The position numbers and the translations under genes were made by a program. A stretch of 32,095 nucleotides of DNA from Hemicentrotus pulcherrimus (Eukaryota > Echinodermata > Echinoidea > Camarodonta > Strongylocentrotidae). The notes beneath the pieces are model-generated. The model ran no database searches. It was given only the letters and a program-made list of their open reading frames with translations, and was not told where the DNA came from. Numbering within the stretch: the first letter of the stretch is position 1; each line of letters begins with the position of its first letter. Shown here piece by piece: positions 30,301-32,095 of this stretch. The stretch lies in NCBI GenBank assembly GCA_003118195.1, contig BEXV01000010.1, positions 922,337-954,431 on the forward strand. Direction: 5' to 3'.

Positions 30301-30659
30301 GTCATAGCTTAACATTCATTTGCTTGGTCAATTGGAAAGTGGCATTTCAGCCATTATGCAGCATCAAATTGTGCATCACCACTGAGTAAGGCCTCTCCCT
30401 ATACCATTCTTAATATCTAGTTGAGAAGTCTAGGAGCAGAAATCAAATGAAATGGAATTGTTCATGAAATTAAAATTGAAGTGAAATCATATGCTCTGTA
30501 TGGTATCATCCCCAGGTGAACCTGAAGACGTAGTTGAGAAGGCCAAGCAAGCCCTCCATGCCCAGATAGCATCTAAGCAGCGTGGCTCACAAGCTTCTGA
30601 TGTGGAAGAGGATGAGACGAGCATACAGGAGGATGCAGAACTGGAGAATGAGCTCGAAG
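183..30659 (+). CDS. NBEA: Neurobeachin/LRBA-like BEACH-family scaffold gene, partial (26 internal exons)
   Basis: Joining 26 exons gives one uninterrupted frame of 1489 codons. The order of conserved blocks is that of neurobeachin and [20 protein letters not shown]-type solenoid repeats, [46 protein letters not shown] and NKHGAWG. Family knowledge: these are roughly 3000-residue cytosolic, membrane-associated scaffolds for trafficking of receptors and vesicles; neurobeachin also anchors protein kinase A. They consist of a lectin-like N-terminus, helical repeats (DUF4704/DUF1088-type regions), PH-BEACH and WD40 repeats. The window holds only the middle; the N-terminus and PH-BEACH-WD40 must lie outside it. 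I cannot separate NBEA from LRBA because invertebrates usually have one ancestral gene, so the symbol denotes the family. No promoter, start codon, stop codon or poly(A) signal of this gene is in the window. Unusually, six exons have partial tandem copies nearby. Confidence 0.95.
428..463. repeat. Short perfect inverted repeat (hairpin)
   Basis: CCTAGGACAG at 428-437 and CTGTCCTAGG at 454-463 are perfect 10-bp inverted repeats around a 16-nt loop. The right arm ends one base before the hAT target duplication. Function unknown. Confidence 0.6.
473..1358. mobile_element. Non-autonomous hAT-like transposon, 886 bp
   Basis: The ends are inverted repeats TAGTGCTGTA..TACAGCACTA. They are flanked by a perfect 8-bp direct repeat CTATTACC at 465-472 and 1359-1366, the target-site duplication length of the hAT superfamily. 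Next to both ends are subterminal runs of TTCGG/CCGAA: left about 505-560, right about 1253-1348 in the same TTCGG sense with interspersed reverse copies. The AT-rich middle has no long open frame, so the element is non-autonomous. The intact duplication and well-kept ends suggest a fairly recent insertion into intron 1. Confidence 0.85.
1748..1916 (+). CDS. NBEA: Neurobeachin exon 2 of window (solenoid)
   Basis: The acceptor is CATTTAG (AG at 1746-1747) and the donor TTGG|GTATGA. It encodes [36 protein letters not shown] and [14 protein letters not shown], one of the most conserved stretches of NBEA/LRBA. It starts in phase 0 and ends after one base of the Asp codon completed by exon 3 (GLD-GNRPS). 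Confidence 0.95.
1917..2502 (+). other. Intron 2
   Basis: AT-rich sequence of 586 bp with a T-rich tract before the acceptor at 2501-2502. I recognise no repeat or extra exon. Confidence 0.8.
2503..2645 (+). CDS. NBEA: Neurobeachin exon 3 of window (solenoid)
   Basis: The acceptor is TTTTTCAG and the donor GAG|GTAAGA. It encodes [35 protein letters not shown] and [10 protein letters not shown], matching the NBEA/LRBA helical region. It starts in phase 1 (codon begun in exon 2) and ends in phase 0. The long intron 3 follows. Confidence 0.95.
2646..6236 (+). other. Intron 3 (3.6 kb)
   Basis: AT-rich intron holding one inverted-repeat element at 3533-3842. I found no other exon, RNA gene or long open frame. 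A purine-rich run at about 5349-5370 and frequent acatgta motifs are the only further structure noted. Confidence 0.75.
3533..3842. mobile_element. MITE-like element, GTTTCACAAAGA type
   Basis: The left end GGGGGTGTTTCACAAAGA and right end CTTTGTGAAACACCCCC are inverted repeats. Subterminal blocks rich in TAAGTTGGACT and AGTCCAACTTA are also inverted relative to each other. The element is 310 bp, non-coding, and has no clear target duplication. It resembles the element at 13996-14277, so this is a dispersed family. Confidence 0.75.
6237..6334 (+). CDS. NBEA: Neurobeachin exon 4 of window (solenoid)
   Basis: The acceptor is ATTCAG and the donor TCAG|GTATTC. It encodes [18 protein letters not shown] and [13 protein letters not shown]. 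It starts in phase 0 and ends in phase 2, with the Arg codon split with exon 5. Conserved in the NBEA family. Confidence 0.94.
6335..6810 (+). other. Intron 4
   Basis: AT-rich sequence of 476 bp. Nothing recognised apart from splice signals. Confidence 0.75.
6811..6903 (+). CDS. NBEA: Neurobeachin exon 5 of window (solenoid)
   Basis: The acceptor is ATCCTAG and the donor CACAA|GTAAGA. It encodes [19 protein letters not shown] and [11 protein letters not shown], an armadillo-like helical repeat typical of neurobeachin. Both ends are split codons: Arg with exon 4 and Lys with exon 6. Confidence 0.95.
6904..7592 (+). other. Intron 5
   Basis: Intron of 689 bp. It begins with an A/G-rich run at about 6907-6941; the rest is AT-rich with no recognisable element. 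Confidence 0.75.
7593..7701 (+). CDS. NBEA: Neurobeachin exon 6 of window (solenoid)
   Basis: The acceptor is TATTATAG and the donor GAG|GTAAAT. It encodes [19 protein letters not shown] and [15 protein letters not shown], nearly invariant in the family. The first base completes a Lys codon from exon 5. It ends in phase 0. Confidence 0.95.
7702..8134 (+). other. Intron 6
   Basis: AT-rich sequence of 433 bp. I see nothing beyond splice signals. Confidence 0.75.
8135..8216 (+). CDS. NBEA: Neurobeachin exon 7 of window (solenoid)
   Basis: The acceptor is TGTCTGCAG and the donor CCAG|GTGAGT. It encodes [20 protein letters not shown] and TYRVMNP. It starts in phase 0 and ends in phase 1, the Gly codon being completed by exon 8. 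Confidence 0.93.
8217..8630 (+). other. Intron 7 with GAT microsatellite
   Basis: Intron of 414 bp containing scattered GAT/GATGAT runs at about 8383-8520. No other feature seen. Confidence 0.75.
8631..8754 (+). CDS. NBEA: Neurobeachin exon 8 of window (solenoid)
   Basis: The acceptor is CTACAG and the donor GCAG|GTTAGT. It encodes [19 protein letters not shown] and [19 protein letters not shown]. It starts in phase 1 and ends in phase 2, with the Arg codon split with exon 9. Confidence 0.95.
8755..9423 (+). other. Intron 8
   Basis: Intron of 669 bp holding a GTTTCACAAA-type element near its start (8765-8914). The rest is unremarkable. Confidence 0.75.
8765..8914. mobile_element. MITE-like element, GTTTCACAAA type (copy 1)
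   Basis: A 150-bp unit with inverted ends CGTTTCACAAAACTT and AGTTTTGTGAAAC. Its core (TGACAAATCTGCTGATAACC then AATCAGAAGCAAGGATTT) is repeated almost exactly at 24951-25098 in intron 19. A little flanking sequence (CCAGGGACC on the left, AGAGCTGA on the right) is also shared, so the true unit may be slightly longer. Confidence 0.75.
9424..9616 (+). CDS. NBEA: Neurobeachin exon 9 of window (solenoid)
   Basis: The acceptor is TTTCTAG and the donor AAG|GTAAGA. It encodes [40 protein letters not shown] and [17 protein letters not shown], highly conserved in the family. It starts in phase 2 and ends in phase 0. The 3' half of the exon plus the first ~55 bp of the intron is repeated in tandem downstream in decayed form (9673-10072). 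Confidence 0.95.
9617..10432 (+). other. Intron 9
   Basis: Intron of 816 bp. The first half is the exon 9 repeat array. The second half (10073-10432) is A-rich, including an A/G run at 10176-10235, and has no recognised element. Confidence 0.8.
9673..10072 (+). repeat. Tandem decayed copies of exon 9 3' end plus donor
   Basis: Copy 2 (about 9673-9827) and copy 3 (9828-9960) repeat the segment from 9514 to 9672, with units of 159 and 155 bp. They include TACGAGTGGGGTGGATGGAG, ATCCTGCATT and the GGTAAGAAGGTCAAATGTTA donor region. Copy 2 has lost 4 bases relative to the exon and shifts into a TGA. In copy 3 the donor GT has become AT (AAAATAAGAGGG). A fourth, weaker copy at about 9972-10072 keeps TCTGGGTCCACAACC and a GGGTAAG donor. 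These are not coding. Confidence 0.85.
10433..10706 (+). CDS. NBEA: Neurobeachin exon 10 of window (linker)
   Basis: The acceptor is ATACAAG and the donor ACAG|GTATTG. The first codon is GTG (Val), continuing [18 protein letters not shown] as in NBEA. The rest ([47 protein letters not shown]) is a less conserved, partly disordered linker, GC-richer than the introns. It starts in phase 0 and ends in phase 1. Confidence 0.92.
10861..10950 (+). repeat. Repeat shared by 3' ends of introns 10 and 18 (copy 1)
   Basis: This segment shares CATGGGGGACCAA, GATTAGG, GCAGTGGGG and TTTAAA in the same order and orientation with 23781-23900. Both copies end a few tens of bases upstream of a splice acceptor (10994 and 23927). 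Confidence 0.65.
10995..11167 (+). CDS. NBEA: Neurobeachin exon 11 of window, AKAP-like helix
   Basis: The acceptor is ATCACAG and the donor GAT|GTAAGG. It encodes [19 protein letters not shown], then [16 protein letters not shown] and an acidic tail. [12 protein letters not shown] (11042-11077) has hydrophobic residues at positions 1, 4, 5, 8, 9 and 12, the spacing of A-kinase anchoring helices that bind PKA RII. Neurobeachin is a known PKA anchor; that this stretch is the site is inference. It starts in phase 1 and ends in phase 0. Confidence 0.9.
11309..11710 (+). repeat. Partial duplication of exon 12 acceptor region
   Basis: Exon 12 bases TTCCAGTGTCTCTAAGGACA onward recur at 11598-11653 with one visible mismatch in about 56 bases. 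The T-rich tract before them and CTGTGTCATTAT further upstream (11322 versus 11669) are also duplicated. In the upstream copy the exon-boundary CAG is CAA, so the normal acceptor is lost. The copy breaks off after ACCACCA into AAATTTTTAAG. It is not coding. Confidence 0.85.
11341..11556. mobile_element. MITE-like insertion inside duplicated intron 11 segment
   Basis: The left end TAGGGTGCTTTCGTCAA and the reverse complement of the right end (TAGGGCGCTTTTGCAAA) match over about 40 bp with gaps, including GCAAAGACGACGG versus GCAAAGATGACGG. The segment is GC-richer than the surrounding intron. The parallel copy at about 11665-11710 runs straight from TCGGACA to TATTATAAAA with no insert, acting as an empty site. 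A TA target duplication is possible but not clean. Confidence 0.72.
11729..11926 (+). CDS. NBEA: Neurobeachin exon 12 of window (linker)
   Basis: The acceptor is TTAATCAG and the donor CAG|GTATGC. It encodes [40 protein letters not shown], a Gly-rich GASGGGGGD and [11 protein letters not shown]. Phase 0 at both ends, so skipping would keep the frame. A near-identical decoy of its first 56 bases lies 133 bp upstream. Confidence 0.9.
11927..12437 (+). other. Intron 12
   Basis: AT-rich sequence of 511 bp. Nothing recognised beyond splice signals. Confidence 0.75.
12438..12538 (+). CDS. NBEA: Neurobeachin exon 13 of window
   Basis: The acceptor is GTTGTAG and the donor AGAAG|GTAGGA. It encodes [18 protein letters not shown] and [15 protein letters not shown], a strongly conserved NBEA/LRBA block. 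It starts in phase 0 and ends in phase 2; the Ser codon is completed by exon 14. Confidence 0.95.
12547..12900. repeat. GGAT/GATA microsatellite
   Basis: Degenerate tetranucleotide repeats (GGAT, GATA, GATT) run almost continuously for about 350 bp. Longer-period copies of a GATAGACAGATGGAAAGATT-like unit recur at about 12561 and 12701. Minus-strand open frames here are repeat artefacts. Confidence 0.85.
13174..13234 (+). pseudogene. Decoy partial copy of exon 14 start
   Basis: A good T/C-rich tract and CTTAG acceptor precede CCATATCACACACACTGTG, which parallels exon 14. In the phase set by exon 13 it reads [20 protein letters not shown] then TAA at 13232-13234. The real exon 14 lies 171 bp downstream. 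If spliced in, this would truncate the protein; an internal GCAG|GTGAAA could serve as a donor. Confidence 0.8.
13345..13498 (+). CDS. NBEA: Neurobeachin exon 14 of window
   Basis: The acceptor is CTCTTTAG and the donor AGAAGT|GTAAGT. It encodes [34 protein letters not shown] and [28 protein letters not shown] is a family hallmark. It starts in phase 2 and ends in phase 0. Confidence 0.95.
13996..14277. mobile_element. MITE-like hairpin element, GTTTCACAAAGA type
   Basis: The left end GTGTTTCACAAAGACTAAG and the right end CTTAGTCTTTGTGAAACA are inverted repeats. TAAGTTGGACTTAACTATGG on the left pairs with CCATAGTTAAGTCCAACTTA on the right, so the arms pair for at least 45 bp. Same family as 3533-3842. 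Confidence 0.8.
14324..14365 (+). other. NBEA: Candidate 42-bp cassette exon
   Basis: A strong pyrimidine tract and CTGCACAG precede 42 bases ending before GTAAAC. In phase 0, matching both neighbouring exons, it would add [14 protein letters not shown] without a stop. I know of no family homology for this peptide and the donor is weak, so it is only a candidate. Confidence 0.3.
14830..15068 (+). repeat. Two-copy tandem repeat, about 120-bp unit
   Basis: ATTGTTT(TA/CA)CT..GTTAGTTGTTCTC, CTTTAACATG and CATGAACATGT recur 120 bases apart, followed by AGACAAT(A)TTGTTTA-like sequence in both copies. Non-coding. Confidence 0.75.
15486..15672 (+). CDS. NBEA: Neurobeachin exon 15 of window
   Basis: The acceptor is ATCAAG|CAGCAG and the donor CTCA|GTAAGC. 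It encodes [34 protein letters not shown] and [17 protein letters not shown], matching the NBEA block after LLSAATS. A start at 15486, 15489 or 15492 is possible (AAG/CAG/CAG acceptors in a row), all phase 0, as exon 14 requires. It ends in phase 1. Confidence 0.9.
15673..16348 (+). other. Intron 15
   Basis: AT-rich sequence of 676 bp. Nothing recognised beyond splice signals. Confidence 0.75.
16349..16509 (+). CDS. NBEA: Neurobeachin exon 16 of window (two possible donors)
   Basis: The acceptor is TTTTTCAG. It encodes [20 protein letters not shown], then [17 protein letters not shown] and [14 protein letters not shown] chose the donor AGG|GTGAGG at 16509 because [13 protein letters not shown] plus exon 17 aligns with the neurobeachin HSLIPLGK..SPVRDL region. 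A stronger-looking donor, ACA|GTAAGT after 16419, is also phase 0 and would drop 30 residues. It starts in phase 1 and ends in phase 0. Confidence 0.85.
16498..16995 (+). repeat. Degenerate tandem array seeded at exon 16 donor
   Basis: ACCCATGTACCACTCATATC after the exon 16 donor recurs, slightly changed, as ACCCATACTACTCAC (about 16651), ACCCATACCACTCATATCAT (about 16809) and again at about 16940. Units are about 130-150 bp, separated by CT-rich sequence. Donor-like AGGGTGAGG becomes AGGGTGTGG and AGGGTGGCG in later copies. Confidence 0.8.
16595..17160. repeat. CT-rich low-complexity tract
   Basis: Long runs of CT, CTCC and TTTC dinucleotide and longer repeats, densest at about 16730-16790 and 17020-17145. 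Open frames on either strand here have no stop only because of composition. Confidence 0.85.
20855..21138. mobile_element. Fold-back (full-length hairpin) MITE, 284 bp
   Basis: The ends are TACACCAGTTTACGGTTGT and the inverted ACAACTGTAAACTGGTGTA (18 of 19 match). Inner blocks also pair: GCCATTTTAAAATGG-like, CAAACAAAGCCAATGACC with GGTCATTGGCTTTGTTTG, and AGATTGCGCCCATGCAAAT with ATTTGCATGGGCGCAATCT. The arms meet at a GC-rich centre, GCGCGCTGCGTTGTGCGCGC (about 20982-21001). A TA target duplication fits the ends. Almost the whole element could form one stem. Confidence 0.85.
22520..22627 (+). CDS. NBEA: Neurobeachin exon 17 of window
   Basis: The acceptor is CCTTTTAG and the donor GTG|GTAAGC. 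It encodes [20 protein letters not shown] and [16 protein letters not shown], matching the conserved [22 protein letters not shown] block of neurobeachin. Phase 0 at both ends, 36 codons. Confidence 0.94.
22628..22941 (+). other. Intron 17 with GAT microsatellite and exon 17 fragment copy
   Basis: Intron of 314 bp. GAT/GGTGAT repeats lie at about 22641-22712, followed at 22720-22760 by a short copy of exon 17 sequence. Confidence 0.85.
22720..22760 (+). repeat. Short duplicated fragment of exon 17
   Basis: TTGATATCCACAGGCGTAG and AGCAGTCATTTACAGATAT parallel exon 17 GGATATCCATAGGCTTAG and AGCAGTCGTCTACAGAGAT. It lies about 130 bp downstream and lacks the donor. In the exon frame it runs into TAG after ATA. 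Non-coding remnant. Confidence 0.75.
22942..23109 (+). CDS. NBEA: Neurobeachin exon 18 of window
   Basis: The acceptor is CGGTCAG and the donor GAG|GTAAGT. It encodes [20 protein letters not shown] and [12 protein letters not shown], matching the conserved [20 protein letters not shown] block, then [19 protein letters not shown] at the start of the variable linker. Phase 0 at both ends. An internal CAG|GTAACT (after 23082, phase 0) could give a form 9 residues shorter. Confidence 0.93.
23110..23927 (+). other. Intron 18
   Basis: AT-rich sequence of 818 bp, ending in a segment shared with intron 10 (23781-23900). Otherwise nothing recognised. Confidence 0.75.
23781..23900 (+). repeat. Repeat shared by 3' ends of introns 10 and 18 (copy 2)
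   Basis: Shares CATGGGGGACCAA, GATTAGG, GCAGTGGGG and TTTAAA in order with 10861-10950, with about 30 extra bases in the middle. It ends 27 bases before the exon 19 acceptor. Confidence 0.65.
23928..24114 (+). CDS. NBEA: Neurobeachin exon 19 of window (variable linker)
   Basis: The acceptor is TCCTTCAG and the donor AATG|GTATGT. It encodes hydrophilic sequence beginning [20 protein letters not shown] and ending QEESIKHN. The initial ATG is an internal Met. Family homology is weak here, as expected of the disordered linker. Support comes from open frame, phase agreement (0 to 1), strong splice sites and higher GC. Confidence 0.8.
24443..24793. mobile_element. TTAA-flanked MITE-like element
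   Basis: The left boundary TTAAAGGGATC and right boundary GATCCCTTTAA are perfect 11-bp inverted repeats. The outer TTAA on each side fits a TTAA target duplication of piggyBac type. It is 351 bp with no coding frame and is GC-richer than the surrounding intron. Assignment to a superfamily is tentative because the ends are short. Confidence 0.6.
24951..25098. mobile_element. MITE-like element, GTTTCACAAA type (copy 2)
   Basis: Nearly the same sequence as 8765-8914 in the same orientation, with ends AGTTTCACAAAGTCTT and AAATTTTGTGAAACAGGGCCC-type. Non-coding dispersed repeat. Confidence 0.75.
25274..25449 (+). CDS. NBEA: Neurobeachin exon 20 of window (acidic linker)
   Basis: The acceptor is TTCACACAG and the donor AAG|GTCAGT. 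It encodes [20 protein letters not shown], then an acidic run [12 protein letters not shown] and [11 protein letters not shown]. It starts in phase 1 and ends in phase 0. Low-complexity acidic composition indicates disorder. Homology is not recognisable residue by residue. Confidence 0.82.
25635..25980 (+). CDS. NBEA: Neurobeachin exon 21 of window (linker, tandem donors)
   Basis: The acceptor is TTTGACAG. It encodes [38 protein letters not shown], an acidic [13 protein letters not shown] and [11 protein letters not shown]. Two GTGAGT donors lie 12 bp apart (after 25980 and after 25992), both phase 1; the second adds GESD. It is GC-rich with many synonymous C-ending codons, unlike the introns. 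The long minus-strand open frame over it is a shadow. Confidence 0.85.
25981..27461 (+). other. Intron 21 (1.5 kb)
   Basis: AT-rich throughout. The only repeat noted is a short CTTCTA array at about 27131-27156. No exon or mobile element recognised. Confidence 0.75.
27462..27863 (+). CDS. NBEA: Neurobeachin exon 22 of window (linker to second helical block)
   Basis: The acceptor is ACCCTCCAG and the donor GAAG|GTATGT. The first ~90 codons are Pro/Gly/Thr-rich linker. The last ~45 encode [40 protein letters not shown] and E, matching neurobeachin closely. It starts and ends in phase 1. The ATG at 27428 lies in the intron and is not used. Confidence 0.93.
27864..28445 (+). other. Intron 22
   Basis: AT-rich sequence of 582 bp. 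Nothing recognised. Confidence 0.75.
28446..28681 (+). CDS. NBEA: Neurobeachin exon 23 of window
   Basis: The acceptor is TCTTCCAG and the donor GAG|GTGAGG. It encodes [56 protein letters not shown] and QKHAEFE, among the best conserved blocks before PH-BEACH. It starts in phase 1 and ends in phase 0. Confidence 0.96.
28682..29073 (+). other. Intron 23
   Basis: AT-rich sequence of 392 bp. Nothing recognised. Confidence 0.75.
29074..29240 (+). CDS. NBEA: Neurobeachin exon 24 of window
   Basis: The acceptor is CTCTTTCAG and the donor GAAGG|GTAAGA. It encodes [39 protein letters not shown] and KLTEG. The family usually has Asn after HGAWG; this copy has Lys, whereas the partial duplicate 181 bp downstream reads [10 protein letters not shown]. 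It starts in phase 0 and ends in phase 2. Confidence 0.94.
29241..29872 (+). other. Intron 24
   Basis: Intron of 632 bp holding the partial exon 24 copy (about 29340-29451). After it come G-rich stretches (29484-29600, GGGGGAGGGGG-like) and AT-rich sequence. Confidence 0.8.
29340..29451 (+). pseudogene. NBEA: Partial tandem copy of exon 24 3' end plus donor
   Basis: From 29366 it reads [19 protein letters not shown] and ends in GG|GTAAGA at 29421 in the same phase (2) as exon 24. The intron start (TGCATGGAATCAAATTC) also parallels that of intron 24. An in-frame TAG (29363-29365) stands just before it, doubling as a possible acceptor TCTAG. It could be an alternative mini-exon or a remnant. 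Confidence 0.75.
29873..29994 (+). CDS. NBEA: Neurobeachin exon 25 of window
   Basis: The acceptor is TTTGGACAG and the donor CATG|GTATGA. It encodes [20 protein letters not shown] and [20 protein letters not shown], matching the RLDYWEDD..RRFVRNPLGS..HPEATLKTAVEH block just before the linker to PH-BEACH. It starts in phase 2 and ends in phase 1. Confidence 0.96.
29995..30515 (+). other. Intron 25
   Basis: Intron of 521 bp. No repeat or exon recognised. Confidence 0.75.
30516..30659 (+). CDS. NBEA: Neurobeachin exon 26 of window (last in window)
   Basis: The acceptor is ATCCCCAG and the donor GAAG|GTTTGT. It encodes [40 protein letters not shown] and AELENELE, an acidic helical linker expected between the second helical block and PH-BEACH. 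It starts and ends in phase 1. The next exon lies beyond the window. Confidence 0.88.
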
Positions 30660-32095
30660 GTTTGTCTCTTCCCATTCGAAGCTCCTCAACATCCATTTGG
30701 AATTTCCCCCCTTCAATTTCCTTATTTACTGTTTATTTTTTGCTCTTTCATCCTTTCATACTCTCAGTTTTTGTTCTGTTTTACACCCTTTTTCATTCCT
30801 TTCATACTATCATCCATTTCATTCTTACGTTTTCCATTCTGTTCACATTGTCTTTCATTTCTTTCATGCTACCCTGTGCCACAATCATATTTTGATCTTA
30901 CATAATCTCATTTTTATGGTTAAGCAACAACATCATTCACTTCTCTATAAAATCTTTACTGCTCCCTTTTTCTTCTTTCTTCCTCTAATTTTTTTTGTTT
31001 TTGTTTAAATGCAAGAGTGTACTAGAACCGTTCTTGATATTTATCATGTGCTTGGATAGTTAAGGTATTATGAGGTCTATGATATGAAACCAGTTTCTGT
31101 ATTAATCATTATCCATCGCCAAGAGATGTGAACCCAACTATTCACATATTACACAATCACCCAGTGGTTAAAATATTTGAACAAGATTACTAACTTGTAT
31201 TGAATCCAAAGGCCTCTTATATTTTGTACTTTGATATTGTTATAATATGAAGTCACTTAACGGGTATATACTCTCTTACAGTTAGTATACTGTGCATATA
31301 TAAAGAGTTTGTTTTAAGAATAACAGCTATAGGGAATTTAGATGTCACGACTTCAATGCCTCAACCCTCAAATATTGTACTAAACTTAATGCAGCAAGTT
31401 GAAACTAACTATTTACAATAGCTGCATGAATCTTTGTACCATCTACAATATTAACAACACACATTTTCTTAAATTCCCTGTTTCCAATATATTGTTGTTT
31501 TTATTTTTGTATTACGGCACTCCATCATTTTGACCTTGTGTGGTCTCCAGCACCTGCAGGTCGTCCTGTATTACTGGGCATGATGCATGATTGCAAGCAC
31601 TCAATCAGTATCAAATTGGCAGAAGGTGAATTAATGGAATTCTGTCTGTCTGTCGCCCTCTTTTAGCTTGTGTGTGCACAGTTGGAAAGGAGACTACTCC
31701 ATGTATCTGCTTTCATTCTGAGTCTGTTCAATAGACTAGTCTCGGCTTTCTTTCTGAGTCTATGCACAAGGCTCAAGACTGGTATCTGTTTCCATTTTGA
31801 GTATGTTCAAGCAACTAGTCTGCCTTTTTTCTGCATCTATGCTCGAGACTAGTATCTGTTTCCATTCTGAGTCTATAAAAAAGCCTAGTCTCTGCTTTCT
31901 TTCTGAGTCTATGCACAAGACTAATAATTGTTTCCATTCTGAGTCTGTTCAAGAGCCTAGTCTCTGCTTTCTTTCTGAAGTTATGCTCAAGATTGGTACC
32001 TGTTTCCATTCTGAGTCTGTTCATGAGAATAGTCTCTGCTTTCTTTCTGAAGTTATGCTCAAGATTGGTACCTGTTTCCATTCTGAGTCTCTTCA
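30660..32095 (+). other. Intron 26, incomplete at window end
   Basis: T-rich sequence with repeated TTCAT/CTTTCAT motifs to about 30890, then AT-rich sequence, then a minisatellite from about 31705 to the end. I found no PH-BEACH exon here. Confidence 0.75.
31705..32095. repeat. Minisatellite, 72-bp unit made of two ~36-bp halves
   Basis: GCTTTCTTTCTGAG recurs at 31745, 31894, 31966 and 32038 (72-bp steps), with a diverged copy near 31822. Each unit has two related halves, one with CTTTCTTTCTGAGTCTATGC and one with TGTTTCCATTCTGAGTCTGT, so the unit arose by doubling a ~36-bp half. The last two full units are almost identical. The array runs off the window. A minus-strand open frame through it is a repeat artefact. 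Confidence 0.9.

Noticed and set aside
31815..32081. Repetitive minus-strand open frame (RMETGTNLEH-like repeats)
   Set aside because: The 72-bp period is divisible by 3, so the minisatellite stays open. No start context or family match.
1..32095. Bacterial or phage-type defence system, CRISPR array or operon
   Set aside because: Spliced eukaryotic gene architecture throughout, and no regularly spaced direct repeats with unique spacers.

Overview
The window is animal nuclear DNA: one large, intron-rich gene on the + strand, with AT-rich introns full of short non-autonomous DNA transposons, microsatellites and minisatellites. I could trace 26 consecutive coding exons from 183 to 30659, every one bounded by AG/GT signals. 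Intron phases stay consistent from exon to exon, giving 4468 coding bases (1489 codons plus 1 base) with no stop. The peptide is closely similar, over most of its length, to neurobeachin/LRBA, the large BEACH-WD40 scaffold proteins. The gene is open at both ends: the N-terminal exons lie upstream of base 1, and the PH-BEACH and WD40 exons lie downstream of base 32095. Invertebrates usually carry one NBEA/LRBA orthologue (Drosophila rugose, C. elegans sel-2), and this is probably that gene. The organism is most likely a marine invertebrate deuterostome such as an echinoderm. That is inferred from high protein conservation with vertebrates, many 'GTTTCACAAA'-ended inverted-repeat elements and frequent 'acatgta' motifs; it is not proven.

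Layout: exons 1-9 (183-9616) encode the conserved alpha-solenoid/armadillo-like region. Exons 10-12 (10433-11926) encode a more variable linker that includes a 12-residue amphipathic stretch fitting the consensus for A-kinase anchoring helices. Exons 13-18 (12438-23109) return to conserved helical sequence. Exons 19-21 and the first half of 22 (23928 to about 27740) encode a fast-evolving, acidic, probably disordered linker. The end of exon 22 through exon 25 (to 29994) encode the second conserved helical block that precedes PH-BEACH. Exon 26 starts the next acidic linker. Intron 3 (3.6 kb) and intron 16 (6.0 kb) are the largest.

The main unexpected observation is that at least six exons are accompanied by degenerate partial tandem copies that cross an exon/intron boundary: exon 9 (three extra copies), 12, 14, 16 (about three extra copies of the donor side), 17 and 24. 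Some copies keep usable splice signals and could act as decoy or poison exons. Others are broken by frameshifts or stops. The exon 12 duplication also gives an apparent empty site for a ~216-bp inverted-repeat element. Other notable items are a hAT-type element with a perfect 8-bp target duplication, an almost fully self-complementary 284-bp element, a TTAA-flanked element, two families of GTTTCACAAA elements, a sequence shared by the 3' ends of two unrelated introns, several predicted alternative splice sites, and a 72-bp minisatellite running off the right end. No tRNA, rRNA, CRISPR array, bacterial operon or viral gene was recognised.
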